In this document: positions 8,419-15,877 of the stretch, in pieces
Numbering within the stretch: position 1 is the stretch's first letter
Layout: the number at the start of each line of letters is the position of its first letter
Source of the DNA: Asaia bogorensis
GTDB taxonomy: Bacteria > Pseudomonadota > Alphaproteobacteria > Acetobacterales > Acetobacteraceae
Assembly: GCA_945861095.1 (NCBI GenBank)
Contig: CAMATI010000023.1
Location: forward strand, 1 to 33,114
DNA length: 33,114 bases
Direction of reading: 5' to 3'
Translations under genes and position numbers: made by a program
Notes under the pieces: generated by a model
The model's input: the letters and a program-made list of their open reading frames with translations, nothing else
The model's database searches: none
What the model was told of the DNA's origin: nothing

Positions 8419-8450
8419 ATCACCGTGTAGCGGTATCACCGTATAGAGGT
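8419..8450 (+). repeat. 16-bp tandem duplication, possible operator
   Basis: ATCACCGTGTAGCGGT (8419-8434) is followed directly by ATCACCGTATAGAGGT (8435-8450), a 14/16 match. The junction also contains the dyad CGGT-ATC-ACCG (8431-8441). It lies about 150 bp before the LLM gene and could be a regulator site. Confidence 0.4.
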
Positions 8451-8601
8451 ACTGGACCCATTTGTTTTCGCGCCTTCCGGACACCGGTCAATGGCCGGGC
8501 GCTTTGGCGGGGCCGACACCTTGCGTGTATCCGCGTCGTTGTCGGTCCTGGGCAAACATGGGAACATGCGCGCCGAATGAACGACGAATGAGAGAACGCC
8601 C

Positions 8602-9699
8602 ATGGATGTCGGTTTGCAAATGGTATTCGCCAGCTATGGCTGGACCAATGTCTCGGACGAACAGGTGTGGGATGAGGAACTCCGCCTCGCCAGGCTCGCC
8701 GCCGATCTGGGCTTCGACGTGCTGTGGTCGGTGGAGCATCACTTCAACGATTACTCCTTCTGCCCCGACAACCTGCAACTGATGTCCTGGCTCGCCGCCA
8801 CCTGCCCGAATGTCGATCTGGGCACCGCGGCGGTCATCCTGCCTTGGCACGATCCGCTGCGAGTGGCCGAACAGGCCTCCATGCTGGACCTGCTGTCCAA
8901 GGGCCGCCTGCGTCTCGGCATGGGACGCGGCCTGGCTCGGCGGGAGTTTGAGGCGTTTCGCGGCACCATGGACGAATCCCGCGAACGCTTCGACGAAGCC
9001 GCGCGCATGATCATCGACACCCTGCGCACCGGTTTCATGGAAGGCAACGGCAAGCACTACAAGCAGCCGAGGATCGAAATCCGTCCGCGCCCAACCCGGT
9101 CGTTCGAGGGGCGGACCTACGCCGTGGCGTCGTCTGACGATTCTGTCGTGTCCGCGGCGAAGCTGGGTGCGCAGATGGTGATGTTCGCCGACCGGCCGTG
9201 GCCGATGCGCATGCCCGCCATCCAGAAGCACCGCGATCTGGTGCGTCAGATGCACGGCAAGGAAGCCGGCCCGCCTCTGCTCGCCGATTTCTGCATCTGC
9301 ACCCCCACCATGGACGGCGCCGAGGATATGGCGCGCCAATACATGGGCAAATTCGTGGAGAGCAATTTCTACCACTACGAATTGCTGGGCGACCATTTTG
9401 CCAATGTCAAAGGCTACGACGCCTATGCGCAGAAGATCGCGCTGGCGAAGGAAATCGGCATGGACGGCATCGTGTCGGCCTTCATGGAAGCCGCCGTGTG
9501 GGGGACTCCCGACCGCATCATGCGCAAGTTCGAGGAGCGTAAGGCCCTGGTCGGCGATTTCGAACTGGCCACGTCATTCCGGTTCGGCGGCACGCCCTAT
9601 GCGCTCGCCGAGGACGGGTTGAAGCTTTACTGCAAGGAGGTTCTGCCGGTCGTGCAGTCCTGGAAGACCGGCCAGACCACAGCGAAAGCAGCGGAGTAG
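8602..9699 (+). CDS. LLM-class (luciferase-like) flavin-dependent oxidoreductase
   Basis: A 365-residue protein of the bacterial-luciferase superfamily (TIM barrel, FMN/F420 users). Evidence: an N-terminal DVGLQMVFASYGW strand, 'AADLGFDVLWSVEHHFNDYS' (the E-H-H substrate/flavin motif), 'LGTAAVILPWHDPLRVAEQA', and SKGRLRLGMGRGLARREF, the block that follows 'LDLLSxGR' in the family. The C-terminal PDRIMRKFEE matches the usual 'GTPE' helix. Members oxidise aldehydes, alkanesulfonates, long-chain alkanes or similar substrates with reduced flavin and oxygen. The gene stops 5 bp before the 2OG/Fe(II) oxygenase, so the two are almost certainly one operon. The substrate is unknown. Confidence 0.9.
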   Translation: MDVGLQMVFASYGWTNVSDEQVWDEELRLARLAADLGFDVLWSVEHHFNDYSFCPDNLQLMSWLAATCPNVDLGTAAVILPWHDPLRVAEQASMLDLLSKGRLRLGMGRGLARREFEAFRGTMDESRERFDEAARMIIDTLRTGFMEGNGKHYKQPRIEIRPRPTRSFEGRTYAVASSDDSVVSAAKLGAQMVMFADRPWPMRMPAIQKHRDLVRQMHGKEAGPPLLADFCICTPTMDGAEDMARQYMGKFVESNFYHYELLGDHFANVKGYDAYAQKIALAKEIGMDGIVSAFMEAAVWGTPDRIMRKFEERKALVGDFELATSFRFGGTPYALAEDGLKLYCKEVLPVVQSWKTGQTTAKAAE

Positions 9700-9704
9700 C
9701 CCCC

Positions 9705-10721
9705 ATGCCCGACGCGCACGAATCCCATGCAATACCGGCCGAACTGGCGAATGGGGTGATCCCCATGCTGGACGTCTCCCGCTACCTGGCGGGCGATCGG
9801 TCCGAACTGGACCGTCTGGGACGGGAGTTGCGTTACGCGTTCGAACGCGTCGGGTTCTACTATCTGCGCGGCCATGACGTGCCGCAAACGCTGATCGACG
9901 CGATGTTCGCGGAGGCGGAGCGATTTCACGCGCAACCGCTGGAGCGCAAACTGGCGCTGCGGATCAATGACCACAATATCGGGTATATGCCAATCGGCGG
10001 CAGTATTGCTCGCAGTTCCAAGGTCAACAACAACACCAGGCCGTCCGTGAACGAGGCGCTGTTTTTCCGGCGAGAGAGAGCCGCGGACGATCCGGACGTG
10101 ATCGCGGGCAAGCGGTTCCGTGGCCTGAACCAATGGCCGTCCGAACTGCCGGGCTTCCGGGAAACCGTGCTGGCGTATATGGCGGCGATGGAAAGCCTCG
10201 GGCGGCGCATGGTGCCGGTCTATGCCGTGGCACTGGGTCTGCCGGCGGATTACTTCGACGCGATGTTCGAAAAGCCGAACATGATCCAGCGGCTGACGCA
10301 TTATCCGCCGCGGGACGTCTATGACGACAATGAATTCTCGATCGCGCCGCACACCGATTCAGGATTCGCGACATTTCTGGCGCCGTCCGCGGTGCCGGGG
10401 CTGTCGATCCGCCTGCCAGACGGGACCTGGTTCGACGCGCCGTCGATCCCGGGCGCGTTCACCGTCAATGGCGGCGATATCCTACGGCGGTGGACCAACG
10501 ACCGGTTCCTGTCGACGCCGCATCGGGCGATCAATGTCTCCGGCCGGCATCGGTATGCGATCCCGTTTTTCTTCGACACGCATCCCGACACGTTGCTGGA
10601 ATGCCTGCCAAGCTGCCGGTCGGCGGACAATCCGGCGAAATACGATGCGATTACCTATGACGATTATGCGTTGTGGTACGCGACGCGGAACTATGTCCAT
10701 TTGAACAAAGACGACGGATAG
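9705..10721 (+). CDS. Isopenicillin N synthase-like 2-oxoglutarate/Fe(II) oxygenase
   Basis: A 338-residue non-haem iron oxygenase. The N-terminal DIOX_N-like part (about 17-130) contains 'AFERVGFYYLRGHDVP'. The double-stranded beta-helix domain carries the iron triad His216 and Asp218 (PHTDSGFATFL) and His273 (TPHRAINVSG), and an Arg in GRHRYAIPFF (Arg281 or Arg283) that would bind the 2-oxoglutarate carboxylate. This is the plan of plant and bacterial IPNS-like hydroxylases and of ethylene-forming enzyme. ATG 9705 follows the LLM stop by 5 bp, with GGAG overlapping that stop. Pairing with a flavin oxidoreductase suggests oxidation of one substrate in two steps, which is inference. Confidence 0.9.
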   Translation: MPDAHESHAIPAELANGVIPMLDVSRYLAGDRSELDRLGRELRYAFERVGFYYLRGHDVPQTLIDAMFAEAERFHAQPLERKLALRINDHNIGYMPIGGSIARSSKVNNNTRPSVNEALFFRRERAADDPDVIAGKRFRGLNQWPSELPGFRETVLAYMAAMESLGRRMVPVYAVALGLPADYFDAMFEKPNMIQRLTHYPPRDVYDDNEFSIAPHTDSGFATFLAPSAVPGLSIRLPDGTWFDAPSIPGAFTVNGGDILRRWTNDRFLSTPHRAINVSGRHRYAIPFFFDTHPDTLLECLPSCRSADNPAKYDAITYDDYALWYATRNYVHLNKDDG

Positions 10722-10768
10722 GGGGAAGTCGGACGATCGCCACGACCGCGCTATCACGTCGATATCCG

Positions 10769-11959
10769 TCAGGCACGCGCGCCCATGCCGGCAACCGGAA
10801 AGGGCTTCCGTGGCAGGCCCAGCGCGACGATGACCCCGATCAGATTGCCGCATCCGGCGATCACCACCGTTGCGTGATACCCCTGCGTCAGGTCGAACAG
10901 ATGCCCGGCCAGGATCGGCAGACTGATCGCCGCGATGCACCACGCGATGTAGATCCGGCCCGCCACCTTCCCATAAGCCGCGGCCGGCCAGTAAGCGGCG
11001 ATGGCGCCGGCGGTGCAGCCAGAGATGAATCCGTATCCCATCCCCACCATTCCCAGCGCCACCGCCGCCACCAGCGGGTTGGGCCAGATTGCCAGGGAAA
11101 TCGCGCCGACCAGCGCAAAACCCTGGGCAAACGCGGCGACATGGGGGATGGCGAAGCGGTCGGTCAGCCAACCGCCGCTGACGCGGGCAACCGCGATGGC
11201 GCCAGTGATCGCGGTGGTGGACGCGAGGGCCATCGCCATGGTCCCGCCATAGGCCACGATGATGCCGGCGGCCTGGCTCAGCACGGTCAGTCCGGCGGCG
11301 GCGGCCACGAAGAAGACGGTGAACAGCCGCACGAAAATCGCCGTTTGCCCCCCGGTGGCGCTCGACGATGCCGAGGACCGGGGCAGCACGACGCCCGAAT
11401 GGCGCAGCAGGAAGACGGCTCCGATACCCGTCAGCACCAAGGTCACGGCCAGCCCGCCCATGGTCCAGCGATAGCCGAATTCCTGATTGGCCCATCCGAA
11501 CAGGGGCGCGGCCACCATGGCGCCGGCCGGATACAGCGCGACGATATAGCCGTTCACCAATCCCCGGCGGCGGGTGACCAGCAGGTTCACGCTTTGCTGC
11601 GCCACGATATAGGCAGCACCTCCGCCGATTCCGAACAGGATGCCGTAGCCGACCAGCAGCAGGGGCAACCCGTCGGCCAGGCCCGACAACGCGATCCCGA
11701 CCGCGGCCGCGCCGGAACAGATCGCCGCCAGCCGGGGCGCCGAGGCGACGCCGTATGCATAGGGCGCGGCCAGCATGCCCACGGTGAACCCGATCGACGC
11801 CAGGCCGAACACCAAGGACAGCGCCGATCGCGCCAGCCCCAGTTCGGTCTCGATCGGTTTGAGGAAGACGCTGAAGGCGTAGATGGAGCCGAGCGGCAGG
11901 TTCATGACGGTGACGGCTGCGATGGCCGCCCATGCACGTGTGGTGCGCTCACCGGACAT
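10769..11959 (-). CDS. MFS transporter, oxalate/formate antiporter (OFA)-like
   Basis: A 396-residue integral membrane protein with about 12 hydrophobic segments. The first, 'MNLPLGSIYAFSVFLKPIE', has the 'G.iYa.sVF..pl' pattern of the OFA family. Between helices 6 and 7 is a short polar loop (residues about 190-205). The 'GGWLTDRFAIPH' segment is the MFS loop motif repeated in the second half. OFA carriers exchange organic anions such as oxalate, formate, pyruvate or small carboxylates across the inner membrane. ATG 11959 has GGGGGAAA about 8 bases upstream; a frame from 11992 lacks this. It converges on the LLM/oxygenase operon with a 47-bp gap, so the link to that pathway is only by position. 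Confidence 0.85.
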   Translation of the reverse strand: MSGERTTRAWAAIAAVTVMNLPLGSIYAFSVFLKPIETELGLARSALSLVFGLASIGFTVGMLAAPYAYGVASAPRLAAICSGAAAVGIALSGLADGLPLLLVGYGILFGIGGGAAYIVAQQSVNLLVTRRRGLVNGYIVALYPAGAMVAAPLFGWANQEFGYRWTMGGLAVTLVLTGIGAVFLLRHSGVVLPRSSASSSATGGQTAIFVRLFTVFFVAAAAGLTVLSQAAGIIVAYGGTMAMALASTTAITGAIAVARVSGGWLTDRFAIPHVAAFAQGFALVGAISLAIWPNPLVAAVALGMVGMGYGFISGCTAGAIAAYWPAAAYGKVAGRIYIAWCIAAISLPILAGHLFDLTQGYHATVVIAGCGNLIGVIVALGLPRKPFPVAGMGARA

Positions 11960-12269
11960 GCGATCGTTTCCCCCGTTCGGCGGGTCGTCCACACGCCCGG
12001 CTGCCGAATGAAGGTTAAAGGGTTTTCCCGGTGGCTGGAACGACCGACGGCGTGCGGCAACGGGATGCAGGACAGCGCCCGGCGCGTCCCTCCGTCATGT
12101 CCGCACCCGGGGGCACGGTGGCGCCAAGCGGGGGTTCATCGCGAGGGACCTCGACGGCGACCGCTGATGACATGTATAGGTACAACACCATATCTGGGCG
12201 GACATGAAGTCCGCCACCCCGTCGCCGCGCCCGCGCGGCCATTCGCACATGAGGTATCGACAGCAATAA
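11960..12269. other. Gene-free 310-bp region, leader of RNase J gene
   Basis: The gap separates the divergent MFS and RNase J genes. No gene is apparent. It holds two adjacent perfect hairpins at 12197-12215 and 12224-12239 and an AT-richer stretch near 12170-12195 (ATGTATAGGTACAACACCAT) that could include the rnj promoter. A GAGG at about 12250 is rather far (15 bases) from the rnj ATG. Confidence 0.5.
12197..12239 (+). promoter_or_regulatory. Two consecutive hairpins in the rnj 5' leader
   Basis: GGCGGAC-ATGAA-GTCCGCC (12197-12215) is a 7-bp perfect stem with a 5-base loop. Eight bases later GCCGCGC-CC-GCGCGGC (12224-12239) is a second 7-bp palindrome. They lie 30-70 bases before the rnj start and could structure its mRNA leader. 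Confidence 0.45.
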
Positions 12270-13916
12270 ATGGACGTTGCAAGCGGTGATCTGGCCTTCC
12301 TGCCCTTGGGCGGGACGGGTGAAATCGGCATGAATCTTAACCTCTACCGGTTTGGCGACCGTTGGCTCGCCATCGATTGCGGGATCGGGTTCGGCGGCGC
12401 GGCGCATCCGGAAGTCGATGTGATGATGGCCGATCCGGTGTTCATCGCCGAACGGCGGGACCGGCTGGTGGGTCTGGTCATCACCCATGCGCACGAAGAC
12501 CATATCGGCGCCGTCGCCTGGCTGTGGCCGCAACTGCGCTGCCCGGTCTATGCGACTCCGTTCGCGGCCGCGGTGCTGCGCCGCAAGCTGGGAGAGGTCG
12601 GCCTGGTCAACCAGGTCAAGGTGCACATCATCCCACCGGGCGGCACGATCGACCTGAAACCGTTCGCGCTGCGCTTCATCCGCATGTCGCATTCCATCCC
12701 GGAAGCCCAGGCCGTCGTCATCACCACCCCGGTCGGGGTCGTGCTGCATACCGGCGACTGGAAGCTCGATCCGCATCCGTTGGTCGGGCCGCCGACCGAT
12801 GAGGCCGAATTGGCCGCCCTCGGCGACAAGGGCGTGCTGGCCATGGTGTGCGACTCGACCAACGCGATGGTCGAGGGCCATTCGGGCAGTGAGCAGGATG
12901 TGCGCCAGGTTCTGACCGCACTGATCCGCGGCATTACCGGCCGGGTCGCGGTGACCTGCTTCGCCAGCAATGTCGCGCGCATGGAATCGGTGGCGATGGC
13001 CGCCCGCGCCGCCGGCCGTTCCACGGCTCTGGTCGGCCGCTCCCTGCGCAATATCGACGCCGCCGCCCGCGAATGCGGCTACTTCAAGACCCTGCCGCCC
13101 TTCCTGGGGGAGGACGATATCGACGATCTGCCCGACGAGAAGGTGCTGATCCTGATCACCGGCAGCCAGGGAGAGGCTCGCAGCGCCCTGGCGCGCGTCG
13201 CCATGGACACGCATCCGCGCGTGGCGTTGGGGGAGGGGGATACCGTCCTATTTTCCTCCCGCGTTATCCCCGGCAACGAACGCGCGATCGGCACCGTGCA
13301 GGACAATCTGGTCCGCCGTGGCGTGGACATCATGACCGACTCGGATCACGCGATCCATGTGTCGGGCCACCCGGCGCGCGATGAGCTGCGACGGTTGTAT
13401 GCGCTGGTGCGGCCGAAATACGCGGTGCCGGTGCATGGCGAATGGCGGCATCTGTCGGCACATGCGGAACTGGCGCGCGAATGCGGTGCCAAACCGATCA
13501 TGATGGAAGACGGCGATATCCTGAACCTCGCCCCCGGCACGGTGGAGGTCGTGGACAGCGCCCCGGTCGGCCGTCTGGTCCTGGACGGATCGCGCCTGGT
13601 GCCGATCAAGGGGGAGGTCATGGCCGCCCGCCGGCGCATGCTGTACAATGGCGTGGTGATGGGCAGCCTGGCGGTGGACGCCGACGGCAAACTGCGGGGC
13701 CAGCCGATGGTCTCGGCCCCCGGGTTGTTCGACGCGGGCGACCCGGAGGCCGATCGCGTGATCGCGGAATTCTCGGCGTCCGTGGCTGATCTGCCGGCCA
13801 ATCTGCGGCGCGACGACGCCGCCCTCACCGAAGCCGCCCGCACCGCTCTCCGCCGAGCGCTCGGTCGTCGCCTGCAGAAGCGACCGTTGGTGGATGTGCA
13901 TCTACTGCGGGTGTAG
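12270..13916 (+). CDS. rnj: Ribonuclease J
   Basis: A 548-residue metallo-beta-lactamase/beta-CASP RNase with 5'-to-3' exo- and endonuclease activity in mRNA decay and rRNA 5'-end maturation. LPLGGTGEIGMN starts the lactamase fold. The zinc motif HAHEDH is at His73-His78, with GDWKLD and CDSTN following. The beta-CASP part includes 'GRVAVTCFASNVARMESV' and 'LILITGSQGEARSALARVA', and the late motif HVSGHPARDELRRL supplies further metal ligands. About 540-560 residues is the usual alphaproteobacterial size. The downstream DUF1467 gene starts 7 bp after the stop and is probably co-transcribed. In many relatives nuoN, birA and coaX lie upstream; here an MFS gene does. Confidence 0.96.
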   Translation: MDVASGDLAFLPLGGTGEIGMNLNLYRFGDRWLAIDCGIGFGGAAHPEVDVMMADPVFIAERRDRLVGLVITHAHEDHIGAVAWLWPQLRCPVYATPFAAAVLRRKLGEVGLVNQVKVHIIPPGGTIDLKPFALRFIRMSHSIPEAQAVVITTPVGVVLHTGDWKLDPHPLVGPPTDEAELAALGDKGVLAMVCDSTNAMVEGHSGSEQDVRQVLTALIRGITGRVAVTCFASNVARMESVAMAARAAGRSTALVGRSLRNIDAAARECGYFKTLPPFLGEDDIDDLPDEKVLILITGSQGEARSALARVAMDTHPRVALGEGDTVLFSSRVIPGNERAIGTVQDNLVRRGVDIMTDSDHAIHVSGHPARDELRRLYALVRPKYAVPVHGEWRHLSAHAELARECGAKPIMMEDGDILNLAPGTVEVVDSAPVGRLVLDGSRLVPIKGEVMAARRRMLYNGVVMGSLAVDADGKLRGQPMVSAPGLFDAGDPEADRVIAEFSASVADLPANLRRDDAALTEAARTALRRALGRRLQKRPLVDVHLLRV

Positions 13917-13922
13917 CCGGCC

Positions 13923-14174
13923 ATGAACTGGGTGGCGGGCGTTGTGCTGTACACGATCATCTGGTGGACCGCGCTGTTCGCGGTGCTGCCAATCGGCACA
14001 AAGCCGATAGCCCGGGCCGATGACGCAACAGGATGGCGGGGCGCGCCGGAGCGGCCTCGGCTGCTGATGAAGGTGCTGATTACCACCGTGGTGTCGGCGG
14101 TGATCTGGCTGGGCGCGTATTGGGTGATAGAGAGCGACTATCTCAGTTTCCGCGACGGCGTTCTTGCCGGTTAA
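13923..14174 (+). CDS. DUF1467 family small membrane protein
   Basis: An 83-residue protein with two transmembrane helices (about 5-24, GVVLYTIIWWTALFAVLPIG, and 49-68, KVLITTVVSAVIWLGAYWVI), joined by a polar loop. The 'YTIIWWTALFAVLP' helix is the hallmark of DUF1467, an alphaproteobacterial family commonly found directly after RNase J. The function is unknown. It begins 7 bp after the rnj stop. Confidence 0.9.
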   Translation: MNWVAGVVLYTIIWWTALFAVLPIGTKPIARADDATGWRGAPERPRLLMKVLITTVVSAVIWLGAYWVIESDYLSFRDGVLAG

Positions 14175-14285
14175 CGCGGATTTGCCGTGAGGGTTCACCA
14201 ACTCTCGTTATGGTTCGGTGCTGTCGTTCGGTCGTTGCCGAGGGCGATCTGGCAACCCACGCAACCGTTGCAATGGTCCGTGCTG

Positions 14286-14351
14286 ACGCGAATGCCTGGG
14301 TCAAGCCCGGGAACGGCGATCAGAACGCGGTATGCCGCGCGGATTGGTATT
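14286..14351 (-). repeat. Dispersed intergenic palindrome, copy C (inverted)
   Basis: Read on the minus strand this begins CAATACCAATCC and ends in the dyad CCCGGG-CTTGA-CCCAGG (plus-strand positions 14295-14311). It resembles copies A and B in inverted orientation, with weaker identity. The core, with TCAAGCCCGGG on the plus strand, is like palindromes widespread between alphaproteobacterial genes. Confidence 0.5.
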
Positions 14352-14561
14352 GCTGGAGCGGATCTTATCGCGGGGATATCCACCTCGGTCAGGTGGAGGA
14401 CACGATCCTCGACCTGCCGGGCGTCTGGCGTTTCCTCCCCAAACTTGGCCCTTTTACGCCGGGCATCGGGGCCGGGATCTTGTTAACCAAAGATTACTCC
14501 CGAGTCACGCCGTTTCGTTCAAAATACCCGGCTCTGACGTCGATTTTATTGCGCATAATCG

Positions 14562-14576
14562 TTGTGCAACGCACAA
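14562..14576. promoter_or_regulatory. Perfect TTGTGC-N3-GCACAA palindrome
   Basis: TTGTGC (14562-14567) and GCACAA (14571-14576) form a perfect 6-bp dyad with a 3-base centre, 218 bp before the HpnL-like gene. Its TGC-N3-GCA core is of the sort bound by PhaR-type regulators in some bacteria, but no PHB gene is nearby, so the assignment is open. Confidence 0.35.
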
Positions 14577-14793
14577 TCATAAGGCATGTCGGCATTTCCG
14601 CCCATGTTCCAGGCGGACTTGGCGGCTGGACCCGTGGCTCGACGGATCCCGTGGCGGTTGACGTGGGAGCATGCTTCGGACCAAGGCCCGACGACAGTCG
14701 TCTTCTTGCGCCCCGATGGTCCCTCGAGTCCCGCCGGGTGGCGCAAGATCCACGCCGCGCGGCAGAACCACCCCCATCCGCTGAAGGACGTCC

Positions 14794-15831
14794 ATGAAAC
14801 GCCTGCCGCTTATCCTCGCTTTGGTCGGCCTGCTCATCGTCCTGGTTCTGGTCGGTTACTTTGGCGTCGAAAACGTGACCGCAGCGATTGGTCAGGTCGG
14901 TTGGGGCGAGTTCGCCGTGATCGTGCTTTGGCAATTCGTGCTGTTCGTGGTCCTGGGCCTGGCCTGGGACGTCATCGCCCCGCGCGAGATGTTGCGTAAA
15001 CCCTGGGTGCTGATCTGGGCCCGGATGGTGCGTGATGCCTCCAGCAACTGCCTGCCGTTCTCCCAGCTTGGGGGGTTCGTGTTCGGCACCCGCGCGGCGA
15101 CCCTGCATGGCATGAAGTGGCATACCGCCACCGCGTCCATCGTGGTCGATGTCACGGCGGAGTTCCTGGCCCAAATCGCCTTCGCCGCGATCGGCCTCGG
15201 CATTCTTGTGGCGCATGTTCCGGATTCCGCTTTGGCGCTTCCGGTGGTGATCGGACTGGGCGTCGCGTTGGTCGGGTGCGTGGTGTTCTTCTTCCTGCAA
15301 CAGGGGGCGGCGCCGCTGTTCTCGAAACTCGGCAAGCGGATCGCCGGCCGCTGGTTTGACGACGCGCATGATCGGGTGGCCGTCCTGCAAGCCGAACTGA
15401 GCCTGATCTACGGCCATACGCCGCGGCTTATCATCGGCTTTCTCCTGCATCTGGTCGGCTGGATCGGCACCGGGGCCGCCGGCTGGATCGCGTTCCAGGC
15501 CCTGGGGGTGCAGATCGGCTTCCTGGACGTGCTGGCCATTGAAGCCCTGCTGAGCGCGCTGGCCGCCGCCGCTTTTCTGGTGCCGGTCAATGCCGGCGTG
15601 CAGGAAGCGGGCTATGCCGGCCTGGGTATGATCTTCGGCGTGCCGCCCGAGATGTCGATCGCCGTGTCCCTGCTGCGCCGCGGCCGCGACGTGGTGGTGG
15701 GCATCCCCATCCTGCTGATCTGGCAGTTTGTCGAGGTCCGCCGCCTGCAAGCCAAGCCCAATGCCGGATCGCCGAATGCTGGATCGCCGAATGCTGGCCC
15801 ATCCAATGCCGGCCCGTCCAATGCGGATTGA
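14794..15831 (+). CDS. HpnL-like / LPG-synthase-type membrane protein with C-terminal PNAGS repeat
   Basis: A 345-residue multi-pass inner-membrane protein with about eight hydrophobic segments between residues 5 and 315. 'DASSNCLPFSQLGGFVFGTRA' and 'FLVPVNAGVQEAGYAGLGMIFG' are the two signature blocks of the lysylphosphatidylglycerol-synthase transmembrane family, which includes the hopanoid-cluster protein HpnL. No synthase domain is attached. No other hopanoid genes are in the window, so the HpnL assignment is tentative. The last 24 residues are a low-complexity tail, (PNAGS/P)n, coded by 15-bp tandem repeats. AAGGA lies 5 bases before the ATG. A PrpF gene follows 46 bp later. Confidence 0.75.
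   Translation: MKRLPLILALVGLLIVLVLVGYFGVENVTAAIGQVGWGEFAVIVLWQFVLFVVLGLAWDVIAPREMLRKPWVLIWARMVRDASSNCLPFSQLGGFVFGTRAATLHGMKWHTATASIVVDVTAEFLAQIAFAAIGLGILVAHVPDSALALPVVIGLGVALVGCVVFFFLQQGAAPLFSKLGKRIAGRWFDDAHDRVAVLQAELSLIYGHTPRLIIGFLLHLVGWIGTGAAGWIAFQALGVQIGFLDVLAIEALLSALAAAAFLVPVNAGVQEAGYAGLGMIFGVPPEMSIAVSLLRRGRDVVVGIPILLIWQFVEVRRLQAKPNAGSPNAGSPNAGPSNAGPSNAD
15757..15828 (+). repeat. 15-bp in-frame tandem repeats, five units
   Basis: Units of the form CCGAATGCTGGATCG repeat from 15757 to the stop of the HpnL-like gene, coding PNAGS, PNAGS, PNAGP, SNAGP, SNAD. Units 1-2 differ by two bases, later units more. A copy-number change would alter only the cytoplasmic tail. Confidence 0.85.
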
Positions 15832-15877
15832 CGGCCCCGATGTGGCGGTCCGACAGTGTTCCCGGGGAGGACAAGAT

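Larger units (their letters stand above)
8236..8601. other. Gene-free 366-bp region with a dispersed palindrome and tandem repeat
   Basis: No convincing gene. It holds the dispersed repeat copy at 8253-8326, including an 11-bp perfect stem, and a 16-bp tandem duplication at 8419-8450. The downstream part presumably contains the promoter of the LLM/oxygenase operon. Confidence 0.6.
14175..14793. other. Gene-free 619-bp region
   Basis: Open frames here have no plausible start, ribosome site or family resemblance. The region holds dispersed repeat copy C (about 14286-14351), a perfect TTGTGC-AAC-GCACAA dyad at 14562-14576, and AT-richer stretches around 14480-14580 that are likely to contain the promoter of the HpnL-like gene. 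The low coding quality of so long a stretch suggests decayed sequence or a long regulatory region. Confidence 0.55.

Noticed and set aside
7465..11959. Antibiotic (beta-lactam) biosynthesis, suggested by the isopenicillin-N-synthase-like enzyme
   Set aside because: No peptide synthetase or other beta-lactam genes are present; IPNS-like oxygenases are mostly unrelated hydroxylases.
10673..12289. Long plus-strand open frame opposite the MFS transporter
   Set aside because: Composition is low-complexity and polar, antisense to a 12-helix carrier with clear motifs.
12015..13214. Long minus-strand open frame opposite RNase J
   Set aside because: Antisense to RNase J with its intact HAHEDH motif; no independent support.
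14187..14486. Possible 99-codon gene in the gene-free stretch
   Set aside because: Overlaps the dispersed palindrome, has no family resemblance and an Arg/Ser-rich random-like composition.
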